The notes under the pieces were generated by a model. It did no database searches. It was given only the letters and a program-made list of their open reading frames with translations, and was not told the DNA's origin. A program made the position numbers and the translations under genes. Of a stretch of DNA of 46,794 bases, positions 1 to 7,058 are shown piece after piece (position 1 is the stretch's first letter; every line of letters starts with the position of its first letter). Source of the DNA: an uncultured Pseudomonadota bacterium (GTDB lineage: Bacteria; Pseudomonadota; Alphaproteobacteria; RF32; CAG-239); contig CASFRM010000011.1 of assembly GCA_949297185.1 (NCBI GenBank), positions 1 to 46,794 on the forward strand, read 5' to 3'.

Positions 1-1
1 A

Positions 2-97
2 GCCAACTACTTGGCATTGCAGACCAGACAGCAATTGGCTATTAATTCACTGTCATTGGCTTCGCAATCAGCCCAGTCGGTATTGAGCTTGTTCTAA
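2..97 (+). CDS. Flagellin, C-terminal end only (cut by window edge)
   Basis: The first 97 bases encode the last 31 residues of a flagellin, reading in frame from base 2 to a TAA stop. The residues are the conserved C-terminal D0 helix, which packs in the filament core, and they are identical to the end of the complete flagellin that follows. At nucleotide level the two 3' ends differ at only four positions, all silent or in the stop codon. The rest of the gene lies outside the window. It is therefore the upstream member of a tandem flagellin pair. No clear intrinsic terminator follows it. Confidence 0.9.
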   Translation, partial: ANYLALQTRQQLAINSLSLASQSAQSVLSLF

Positions 98-120
98 TAA
101 AAATATTGCCGTAATTGTCT

Positions 121-144
121 ATTATTGTACAATTAAACAATAAT
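121..144. promoter_or_regulatory. AT-rich inverted repeat between tandem flagellin genes
   Basis: ATTATTGT and ACAATAAT form perfect 8-base arms around an 8-base centre. No T-run follows, so it is not a normal intrinsic terminator. It could be an operator or a weak mRNA 3' hairpin. Function is unknown. Confidence 0.35.
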
Positions 145-209
145 TAACGAATTCTATTTACAATACAAACCATTGTTGAAATGGAATTCATTTTGACAAC
201 TACGCATTG

Positions 210-226
210 GCTTGTAATTTACAAGC
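210..226. promoter_or_regulatory. Perfect inverted repeat in the flagellin leader
   Basis: GCTTGTAA-T-TTACAAGC is a perfect 17-base palindrome with a single central base, lying 34 bases upstream of the flagellin ATG. It could be an operator or, in RNA, a short hairpin near the ribosome binding site. A possible weak promoter (TTGACA at 192-197) lies just upstream. Confidence 0.4.
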
Positions 227-259
227 GGTGTGAGATTTAAAAATTTTGGGAGAACTACC

Positions 260-1324
260 ATGGCTAATACGATTACATTAACATCTAGTATGAGATCAAA
301 TCTTGCGTCGTTGAAGTCAATCCAAAGCCAAATGGATATGACACAAGAAAGATTATCTACCGGTAAGAAAGTTAACTCAGCTATTGATAATGCATCAAGC
401 TATTATCAATCAAGAGCCTTAACCAACCGTGCCGGTGACTTGGAATCCTTGCTTGATAGCATGGGACAAGGAATTCAAACCATTGAGGCTGCCAACGAAG
501 GTATTGAGGCGGTTACATCATATGTAGAGCAGTTGAAATCAGTTGCCGAGTCGGCTTATGCATTGGATCCTGCTTCAAAAACCTATGGTGATCAGATTAA
601 AAGTTACCAAGAGCAGTTTGCAAAGATCCAAGGCGAAATTACCAAATTGGTATCCGATGCTTCATATCAAGGTATCAACTTGTTAAAAGGCGGTAAGTTG
701 ACTGTTACTTTCAACGAGTCGCGCTCAAACAAATTTGATATTCAAGGTGATGATATTATTACCGAGATGAACATCAGCGGTGCTGATGGCTGGGCAAAAG
801 TTCCAAATGGTCAAACTACTACAGCTACTACAGCAACAGCAATTGAGCTAAAAGATGATGCTGGGGCCGATGACGAAGGTACTGTAGCTGAAGGATCAGT
901 AATCTATACTAATGATGGTGGTACCACAACCTTTGTTAAAAGTGGTGATGTATACTATGAATTGCAAGGTGATGGTACGGCAGATCGCAATGATACCCCG
1001 GGTGGAACAATGGTTGAGCATAAGGTTGCAGTAGAAAGCTATGCTGCCTCGATTGATGCTACCATCACCGAGATAGCCAAGGCTACCGATTATTTGCGTT
1101 CATACGCTACTGAATTAGGTAACAACTACTCAATCATTGAAACTCGTCAAAACTTTACCGAGGCATTGATTGATGTATTAGAGACCGGTTCGGATAACTT
1201 GGTACTTGCCGATATGAACGAAGAATCAGCCAACTACTTGGCATTGCAAACCAGACAGCAATTGGCTATTAATTCACTGTCCTTGGCTTCGCAATCAGCC
1301 CAATCGGTATTGAGCTTGTTCTAG
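260..1324 (+). CDS. fliC: Flagellin
   Basis: Filament subunit of 354 residues, exported through the flagellar type III apparatus and polymerised outside the cell. The N-terminal D0/D1 segment (to about residue 160) contains the typical TGKKVNSAIDNASSYY stretch. A Thr/Gly/Asp-rich variable D2 region (about 170-270) is followed by the C-terminal D1/D0 helices ending in VLSLF. The ATG at 260 is chosen over an upstream in-frame GTG at 230 because GGGAGAAC lies just before it and MANTITL is a standard flagellin start. It is the second of a tandem pair, and its last 97 bases nearly match those of the truncated upstream copy. It has no cysteine, unlike the third flagellin near 41.5 kb. An intrinsic terminator follows at once. 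Confidence 0.95.
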   Translation: MANTITLTSSMRSNLASLKSIQSQMDMTQERLSTGKKVNSAIDNASSYYQSRALTNRAGDLESLLDSMGQGIQTIEAANEGIEAVTSYVEQLKSVAESAYALDPASKTYGDQIKSYQEQFAKIQGEITKLVSDASYQGINLLKGGKLTVTFNESRSNKFDIQGDDIITEMNISGADGWAKVPNGQTTTATTATAIELKDDAGADDEGTVAEGSVIYTNDGGTTTFVKSGDVYYELQGDGTADRNDTPGGTMVEHKVAVESYAASIDATITEIAKATDYLRSYATELGNNYSIIETRQNFTEALIDVLETGSDNLVLADMNEESANYLALQTRQQLAINSLSLASQSAQSVLSLF

Positions 1325-1351
1325 TTCAACATCTCATATTGGGAATAAATG

Positions 1352-1379
1352 CGGGAGTGGATTTCCACTCCCGTTTTTT
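1352..1379 (+). terminator. Intrinsic terminator of the flagellin gene
   Basis: Ten-base-pair stem CGGGAGTGGA/TCCACTCCCG with a two-base loop, followed by a run of six T. It lies 27 bases after the flagellin stop. The dispersed hairpin repeat begins directly behind the T-run. Confidence 0.9.
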
Positions 1380-1429
1380 ATGATTCGAACGTAACACTAC
1401 CTGCGTGAGCAGGTAGATGTAGGCATACC
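1380..1429. repeat. Dispersed hairpin repeat, copy 1
   Basis: A 50-base sequence that recurs at 46705-46754 with only two substitutions. Its core is the hairpin CTACCTGC-GTGA-GCAGGTAG (1397-1416), eight perfect pairs around a GNRA-type tetraloop. Both copies begin directly after the T-run of an intrinsic terminator. Small non-coding mobile or REP-like element is the best description; the family is not recognised. Confidence 0.8.
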
Positions 1430-1514
1430 AGCCCAGCCGTTAGGCTTGCGAAGCTTTTGGGCTGGCGAACGAAGTAAGTTCGGAACAATTAATACCACTT
1501 GCGTTAGCTAGTGG
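1428..1514. repeat. Cluster of hairpins downstream of repeat copy 1
   Basis: The repeat runs into further inverted repeats: CCAGCCCA/TGGGCTGG (1428-1465) enclosing GCTT-GCG-AAGC, then CGAAC/GTTCG (1466-1482), then CCACT/AGTGG (1495-1514) around an internal GC-GTTA-GC. The last one has the same layout as the core hairpin of the 50-base repeat (GC-GTNA-GC). Nothing coding is seen here. The whole 1380-1514 stretch may be one composite element filling most of the gap before the next gene. Confidence 0.55.
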
Positions 1515-1587
1515 AAGTTTATTTAAAAATTAACTTTATTAAATTATAATCAAGCTCAAGTTTAAGTTTTGATATCGGAGCAGGATA

Positions 1588-2667
1588 ATGCCAACAAACA
1601 AAATAATATCTTTAATATCACTAATAAGTATTTTGCCAAATGTTGCTCAAGCAGGAGAAGAGGGGGTTGTTTCGTTGTTTGAGGATAGCGGTGTAACTGC
1701 GGAAAGCACCACATCCGAAACCAACTCTCCACAAAATGATAGTGGACTGTTTTCATTTCTAAAATTTAGCCTTCCCGAAAAAGACATTCCCACTGCGGCT
1801 GATAAAAATTTGCCGTCAAATATTCAGGATACAATCAAATTGGCCGATCGCGGAGATGTAAAAGCCCAATTGTTTTTGGGATACTCGTATCTTTATGGCG
1901 AAAACGGTCTTCAAGTAGATTATGAAAAAGCTTTTAATTATTACGGCAAAGCCGCATTGCAAAATGATCCGGCCGGACTTAATAATTTGGGCAGTTTATA
2001 TTATAATGGTATCGGGGTTAAGAGAAACACCGCTAAATCTTTGGTGTTGTTTTCCAAGGCCGCAGATTTAGGAAATTCGGAGGCAGCAGTAAATGCCGGA
2101 TTTATATTGATAAGTGGTAATGGAGTTAAACAAGATAAAGAAAAAGCCATACAATATTTTGAAAATGCATCGTCAACCGACAATCCAACCGCCAAATTTA
2201 TGACCGGATATGCCTATTATACCGGAAAACTGCGCCCACAAAATTATGTTAAAGCAGCTCCGTTAATTAAAGCTGCAGCCGACGCCGGTATAGAGGAGGC
2301 GCAGGTAGTTATGGCCGATGTTTATATAAATGGTCGCGGTTTTCCGCAAAATTATAATAATGGAGTAAAATATCTGCAAGAGGCTGTAAGTCAGGGCAAT
2401 ACCGAAGCTATGATGAAGTTGGCCGATATCTTATATACCGGAGACAAATATAACAAGGATATTGAGTATGCGCATGTCCTTTATAACCTGGCATCGGTAA
2501 GAGGTGTGAGAGAAGCACCGAGCAAGCGGCAAATGGTTGAATCAAAAATGAAAATTAACGACATTTTGCAAGCACAACTGCGAGCCGAAAACTTCAAAGA
2601 CAAGCCATCCAAACTCACCCAATATATCAGACAGACATTTGGTGCGGATATCAGGAGTTTCTTCTAA
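1588..2667 (+). CDS. Secreted Sel1-repeat (SLR) protein
   Basis: A 359-residue protein with an N-terminal signal peptide ending near AQA-GEE (about residue 22), then a linker and a chain of about six Sel1-like repeats between residues 85 and 320 (repeated A..YY.KAA...... A..NLG..Y..G.GV pattern). SLR solenoids bind partner proteins and are often periplasmic. Some, such as MotX of vibrio motors, belong to flagellar systems. The position behind flagellin makes a motility role possible, but the terminator and repeats in between show it is not in the flagellin operon. GGAGCAGG precedes the ATG. Exact function is unknown. Confidence 0.85.
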   Translation: MPTNKIISLISLISILPNVAQAGEEGVVSLFEDSGVTAESTTSETNSPQNDSGLFSFLKFSLPEKDIPTAADKNLPSNIQDTIKLADRGDVKAQLFLGYSYLYGENGLQVDYEKAFNYYGKAALQNDPAGLNNLGSLYYNGIGVKRNTAKSLVLFSKAADLGNSEAAVNAGFILISGNGVKQDKEKAIQYFENASSTDNPTAKFMTGYAYYTGKLRPQNYVKAAPLIKAAADAGIEEAQVVMADVYINGRGFPQNYNNGVKYLQEAVSQGNTEAMMKLADILYTGDKYNKDIEYAHVLYNLASVRGVREAPSKRQMVESKMKINDILQAQLRAENFKDKPSKLTQYIRQTFGADIRSFF

Positions 2668-2668
2668 A

Positions 2669-4009
2669 CTACTCCTTGTTTTCAAGCAAGTGTTCCAACC
2701 AATGAATATTGTACAATCCGTCGATATACTCAGGATTAGTAATTATCCGTTGGTGCAAAGGAATAGTAGTTTTGATTCCGTCAATTACAAATTCTTCCAA
2801 AGCGCGGTGCAGGCGCATTAAGGCAGCATTTCTGGTCTTGCCGCTGACAATGAGTTTTGCAATCATGCTGTCATAAAATGGTGGAATTTTATAGCCTGAA
2901 TATATTTCGGAATCAACTCTGACGCCCAAACCTCCCGGAGCATGCCACTCGGTAATTTTGCCAGGGTTGGGAGCAAATGTTTCGGGATCTTCGGCATTAA
3001 TTCTACATTCTATAGCATGACCTGAGAAGGTAATATCTTTTTGAGTATACCCCAGTTGAGCACCGGCGGCGACTCTAAGTTGTTCTCTTACGATATCAAT
3101 TCCGGTCAAAGCTTCGGTAATTGGGTGTTCTACCTGCAATCTGGTATTCATTTCCAGAAAATAAAATTTCCCGTCTTCGTATAAAAATTCCAAAGTTCCG
3201 GCATTAGAATATCCGATTTTTTCCATAGCCGAACGGGCGATTTCACCAATTTCATCTCTTTGCTGTTGGTTAAGAGCCGGAGAAGGAGTTTCCTCAATTA
3301 CTTTTTGATTTTTGCGTTGAATTGAACAATCTCTTTCACCCAAATGCACAACATTTCCGTAGTTATCTGCCAGCACTTGAATTTCTATATGGCGTGGTTT
3401 TTGCAGGTATTTTTCCAAATATACCTCATCACTGGTAAAAGAAGCCTTTGCTTCAGCTCGAGCCATAGTATAGGCAGTTTCGATTTCTTCATCATTAAAG
3501 GCAACTTTCATGCCCTTACCACCGCCACCGGCTTTTGCTTTAATAATTATTGGATATCCGATTTTATTAGCCCACTGTTTCGCTGTTTCGATGTCGGGCA
3601 AAGCCGGAGATCCGGGGATTACCGGCAATCCTGATGCAATAGCGGCCTCGCGAGCCAATAATTTATCACCCATAGTCCTGATTTGCTCCGGTTTAGGCCC
3701 GATAAAAGTAATGCCGTGTTCTGCCACCATTTCGGCAAAGTCGGCGTTTTCGGAAAGGAATCCGTAACCGGGGTGGATTGCGTCTGCTCCGGTAATAATT
3801 GCAGCCGAGATTATAGCCGACTTATTAAGGTAAGACTCGGTCGATTTGGCAGGGCCTATACATACGGCCTCATCAGCCAATCTGACATGCATTGCATTTG
3901 CATCAACATCGGAATGAACAGCCACGGTTTTTATTCCCATTTCTCTGCAGGCACGATGAATACGCAATGCGACTTCGCCACGGTTTGCAATCAGAACTTT
4001 TTCAAACAT
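2669..4009 (-). CDS. accC: Biotin carboxylase subunit of acetyl-CoA carboxylase
   Basis: Carboxylates the biotin carried on AccB using ATP and bicarbonate, the first half-reaction of fatty-acid synthesis in the cytoplasm. The 446 residues equal the normal length. Visible are the start MFEKVLIANRGE, the glycine-rich ATP loop KAGGGGKGMK (159-168) and the active-site segment EMNTRLQVEHPITE (286-299). It lies 12 bases behind accB in the usual accB-accC order, with AGAGGA before the ATG. It ends tail-to-tail one base from the Sel1-repeat gene, with no clear terminator hairpin between them. Confidence 0.97.
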   Translation of the reverse strand: MFEKVLIANRGEVALRIHRACREMGIKTVAVHSDVDANAMHVRLADEAVCIGPAKSTESYLNKSAIISAAIITGADAIHPGYGFLSENADFAEMVAEHGITFIGPKPEQIRTMGDKLLAREAAIASGLPVIPGSPALPDIETAKQWANKIGYPIIIKAKAGGGGKGMKVAFNDEEIETAYTMARAEAKASFTSDEVYLEKYLQKPRHIEIQVLADNYGNVVHLGERDCSIQRKNQKVIEETPSPALNQQQRDEIGEIARSAMEKIGYSNAGTLEFLYEDGKFYFLEMNTRLQVEHPITEALTGIDIVREQLRVAAGAQLGYTQKDITFSGHAIECRINAEDPETFAPNPGKITEWHAPGGLGVRVDSEIYSGYKIPPFYDSMIAKLIVSGKTRNAALMRLHRALEEFVIDGIKTTIPLHQRIITNPEYIDGLYNIHWLEHLLENKE

Positions 4010-4021
4010 GGGCGTCCTCTC

Positions 4022-4498
4022 TTATTCAATAATCATTATAGATTCGCCGTATTCTACCGGATCGCCGGATTCAAGCAAAATTTTGGTAACCGTGCCCGAA
4101 CGATGAGCTTTAACCGGATTAAAAGTTTTCATAGCCTCAATAAGGCAAACGATATCACCTTCCTTAACGCTGTCACCCACACTGACATAGTCAGGTTTTG
4201 TCGGGTCGGGAGAAAGATAAACCACGCCGACGATAGGCGATTTAACGCTACCGGGGTTTTTAGCATAATCATCAATAGCAAACTCATCGGTTTTTGAGGT
4301 AACTTCGGCAGCAACCGGAGCAGGAGTAACAACTGGAGCTTGCATTTGTACCGTAGGCATAGGTGCTACGGCAGCGCAAACGACACCTTTTATTTTAATA
4401 CGACAGTTTTCATCTTCGTATTCGATTTCGCTCAAAGCGTTCTTATTTAAGACCTCGGCCAGCTTGCCGATAATTTTAGTATCAATTTGATTTGTCAT
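4022..4498 (-). CDS. accB: Biotin carboxyl carrier protein of acetyl-CoA carboxylase
   Basis: Carries biotin between the carboxylase and carboxyltransferase subunits. The 158 residues comprise an N-terminal helix region, a Pro/Ala/Val linker (about residues 50-80) and a C-terminal biotinyl domain with the biotin-accepting lysine in IEAMKTFNPV. The start at 4498 (MTNQIDTK) is preferred to a longer in-frame ATG at 4555, because GTGAGAAA lies before it and homologues start there. It is transcribed divergently from fliK, so its promoter shares the roughly 140-bp spacer with the sigma-54 promoter. Confidence 0.95.
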   Translation of the reverse strand: MTNQIDTKIIGKLAEVLNKNALSEIEYEDENCRIKIKGVVCAAVAPMPTVQMQAPVVTPAPVAAEVTSKTDEFAIDDYAKNPGSVKSPIVGVVYLSPDPTKPDYVSVGDSVKEGDIVCLIEAMKTFNPVKAHRSGTVTKILLESGDPVEYGESIMIIE

Positions 4499-4639
4499 AA
4501 TTTTCTCACTTGCGGTTGCAAAAATAAATATCCAATTCTTTCCAAAGGATAGCATTTAATCTGTTAAATACAACAAAAATGATGAATGTTGCAAATTCTC
4601 ATAGCAAAAACACATAAAAAACAAAGTTTCATACATTTT

Positions 4640-4655
4640 TGGCACGCATCTTGCA
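4640..4655 (+). promoter_or_regulatory. Sigma-54 promoter of the fliK-flgD-flgE operon
   Basis: TGGCACGCATCTTGCA matches the sigma-54 consensus TGGCACG-N4-TTGCA exactly, with GG (-24) and GC (-12) separated by 10 bases. Transcription should start near 4666, about 33 bases upstream of the fliK ATG. The FlbD-type activator encoded at 13129-14445 is the obvious candidate to activate it. Confidence 0.88.
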
Positions 4656-4698
4656 TATAATAGCTCAGATTTAACTTTGCGCTCAAAAGGATTGCGTT

Positions 4699-6237
4699 AT
4701 GGAAATACAAGATAAAAACAGTTTGCTACAACAGTTGATGTCGGTAAGGTTTAACAATGCTCCGGTATTGGAAGGTGCTGAAAGCGGTTTTGCCGATATG
4801 CTTAAGCCTGATTTCTCAGCTTCGCAAAAGCCAGCTGATAAAACAGAGTTGTCATTCCAACGCGAAGATTTTTCCAAACCCGAAGTCAAAGTTAAAGAAA
4901 AAGAAGATTTTTCTGCTAAAACAGAAAACAAAAAAACAGAAAAAGAGCCTGTTGCAGATAAAAAAGAAGAGCCGATCAAAGCTAAAGACAAAAAAGTTGA
5001 GCAAAAGGCTAAAGAAGAGGTTGTTCCGCAAGAAACATCCGCTCCGGCTGCAAAACAGGAACAAACCGAACCTACAGAGAAAGCAAATGCAACCGTAGAT
5101 GCTGCTGCAGAAGGAGAACAAGTTACTCAAGAGACACCGATGCAAGAAGAAGCAGCCCCTGTTTTGGAGACAGCCCCAGTAGTACAAGATGTTGATGTGC
5201 AACAGTTTTTTGCCGGCATGGTCAATGCTGACTCTGCAGATATGGTTGCTGAGGAAGAGTTGTCGCTGGATATGGTAGAGACTTTGCCTAATCAGAATAT
5301 AAAGTCTACGGCCAAAACCCAAACTGCAGAAATCGCAACAGATATTGAAATACCCCAAACACAAGAAGATTTATTGATTGCGGAACAGGCGCAATACATA
5401 GACAAGAAAGTAGCATCGCCTGACAAGCTCAAGATTGAGGTTTCGGTAACAGAGGAAAAAATTGCCGCCCCAATGGAAAAAGATATATTGCAAAACCGTT
5501 TTGCGGTTGATTCTTTATTCCAAGATGTTGAAGCCTCAGCCGAAGTTGTTGATGCAGATGTTGAAGTAGCTGCTGATGCAACAGCCAAGAGTAATGTAGC
5601 AATAAAATTGCAAAACGAGCAAGTCGTAAATCCGCAAATGTTCAAAAATTTTACTGCAGCCGAAACTAAAGTTGCCGGTGACGGAAATTCTGCGCAAATA
5701 ACAAACAACACTCTGGCTGTATCCGGAAAAGAAGTTGTTTTTGAAACCGCCAATGTTCAAAGAAATGAAAACTTTGCCAGATTAAATGAGGCAACCCAAA
5801 GAGATGGCGTTAAAGGTATGACCAAAGAAGTTGTAGAGCAGATAAAAGTAAATATAACTAAGTCGGCAATTAAAGGTGTCGATACCATAGATATTCAGCT
5901 CAAGCCGGAAGATTTGGGAAGAATCCAGATAAAAATGCACATAGCCAAAGACGGAAAACTCCACGCGGATATAATTTCCAGCCGTCCCGAAACCATGGAC
6001 ATGTTGCAAAAAGATATTTCAGGCCTTGAAAGAGCATTTCAAGATGCTGGATACGATACGGACAGTAGAAGTTTCAACTTTAGTTTTCAGAAAGAAAACC
6101 AAGCCGGTGGCGAACAAAAAGATGACGCTGGCTTGCTCAAATTCATCGGAGAGAGCTTAGAGCAAGAAGCCGAGGCACTCGCCGGAAATGACAACCTTGG
6201 ATATGACCCGTTGCGTGGTCTAAATATCAAGGTTTAG
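4699..6237 (+). CDS. fliK: Flagellar hook-length control protein FliK
   Basis: A 512-residue molecular ruler that sets hook length and switches the export gate to filament substrates. Residues 1 to about 380 are low-complexity, rich in Lys/Glu/Ala and poor in recognisable structure, as usual for the exported ruler part. The C-terminal domain (about 390-475) matches the FliK hook-length domain, with IDIQLKPEDLGRIQIKM and later AFQDAGYD. It is the first gene of fliK-flgD-flgE, as in many flagellar clusters, and lies behind a consensus sigma-54 promoter. A second protein with a FliK-like C-terminus is encoded at 17363-18841. Confidence 0.9.
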   Translation: MEIQDKNSLLQQLMSVRFNNAPVLEGAESGFADMLKPDFSASQKPADKTELSFQREDFSKPEVKVKEKEDFSAKTENKKTEKEPVADKKEEPIKAKDKKVEQKAKEEVVPQETSAPAAKQEQTEPTEKANATVDAAAEGEQVTQETPMQEEAAPVLETAPVVQDVDVQQFFAGMVNADSADMVAEEELSLDMVETLPNQNIKSTAKTQTAEIATDIEIPQTQEDLLIAEQAQYIDKKVASPDKLKIEVSVTEEKIAAPMEKDILQNRFAVDSLFQDVEASAEVVDADVEVAADATAKSNVAIKLQNEQVVNPQMFKNFTAAETKVAGDGNSAQITNNTLAVSGKEVVFETANVQRNENFARLNEATQRDGVKGMTKEVVEQIKVNITKSAIKGVDTIDIQLKPEDLGRIQIKMHIAKDGKLHADIISSRPETMDMLQKDISGLERAFQDAGYDTDSRSFNFSFQKENQAGGEQKDDAGLLKFIGESLEQEAEALAGNDNLGYDPLRGLNIKV

Positions 6238-6256
6238 TAGATAAGGAGGACAAGCT

Positions 6257-7033
6257 ATGACAGATTTAAGTTCAATCATAGGCTCGGTTAACACAGGTTC
6301 GACGACACAAAGTTCCAGCCAAACCTTATCGGCTGACATGAACACTTTTTTAACCATGTTAACCACTCAATTGCAATATCAAGATCCCCTAGATCCGATG
6401 GATGCTTCGGAATATACCAGCCAGTTGGTGCAGTATTCCAATGTGGAACAGGCTATCCAAACCAACAAAAAGCTGGATAATCTTCTTAATTTATCAATTT
6501 ACAATCTTGGTGTTCAGGCAGCATCATATGTTGGCAAAACCGTTCAGGCATTAGGAGATATGATGCCTCTTGACGGCGGTGTTTCCAAGGCTACCTACAC
6601 CTTAAGTAAAAATGTACAAGAATGTACGATTACCGTAAAAGACACCGATGGTAATGTTGTATATACCGAAAAAGGTGAGACCGCAGCCGGAGCCCATGAT
6701 TTTGTATGGGATGGTAAAAACTCGGCTGGTGAGCAAATGCCTGACGGAGTATACCAGATTGTGGTCGATACCAAAGTAGCATCTGGTGAAACAGCTGCTA
6801 ATGTAACCACAACCATATTCGGCAGAGTAACTGGTGTTGCCAGTGACGAGAGCGGAATATACATCGGGTTGGCAGATTCGGTTACCTCAACTTTGGACTA
6901 CATACTGACTATCAGAGATGAAAACTATTGGAACGATTTGATAGACAGTATCAAAAAAGAAGAGGGCGAAGGTGGTGAAACCCCGGGTGAAGGAGGAGAA
7001 ACTCCCGAAGAAGTATTATCAAAATTAGTTTAA
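6257..7033 (+). CDS. flgD: Flagellar hook cap / hook assembly scaffold FlgD
   Basis: Caps the growing hook and helps FlgE subunits assemble. The 258-residue protein has the conserved N-terminal motif FLTMLTTQLQYQDPLDPMD (about 32-50), needed for export, then the FlgD Tudor/FnIII-like region (about 85-180; the GKNSAGEQMPDGVYQI segment is typical). The last 25 residues are an acidic glycine-rich tail with GEGGETP twice, which is not usual. A strong AAGGAGG precedes the ATG, and the gene is 19 bases behind fliK. Confidence 0.95.
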   Translation: MTDLSSIIGSVNTGSTTQSSSQTLSADMNTFLTMLTTQLQYQDPLDPMDASEYTSQLVQYSNVEQAIQTNKKLDNLLNLSIYNLGVQAASYVGKTVQALGDMMPLDGGVSKATYTLSKNVQECTITVKDTDGNVVYTEKGETAAGAHDFVWDGKNSAGEQMPDGVYQIVVDTKVASGETAANVTTTIFGRVTGVASDESGIYIGLADSVTSTLDYILTIRDENYWNDLIDSIKKEEGEGGETPGEGGETPEEVLSKLV

Positions 7034-7058
7034 ATAAAAAAGTTTTAGGAGAAGGACA

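Noticed and set aside
181..197. Degenerate sigma-54 promoter before the flagellin (TGG-N9-TTGA spacing)
   Set aside because: TGG and TTG are correctly spaced, but the invariant GC at -12 is GA and the CACG part is missing.
1380..1429. tRNA remnant, because of TTCGAATC (minus strand) in the repeat
   Set aside because: Only the T-loop-like octamer matches; the T stem has a mismatch and there is no acceptor, D or anticodon arm.
4852..5364. 170-codon minus-strand ORF opposite fliK
   Set aside because: A Phe/Cys/Leu-rich shadow of the Lys/Glu-rich fliK region; no start signal or family.
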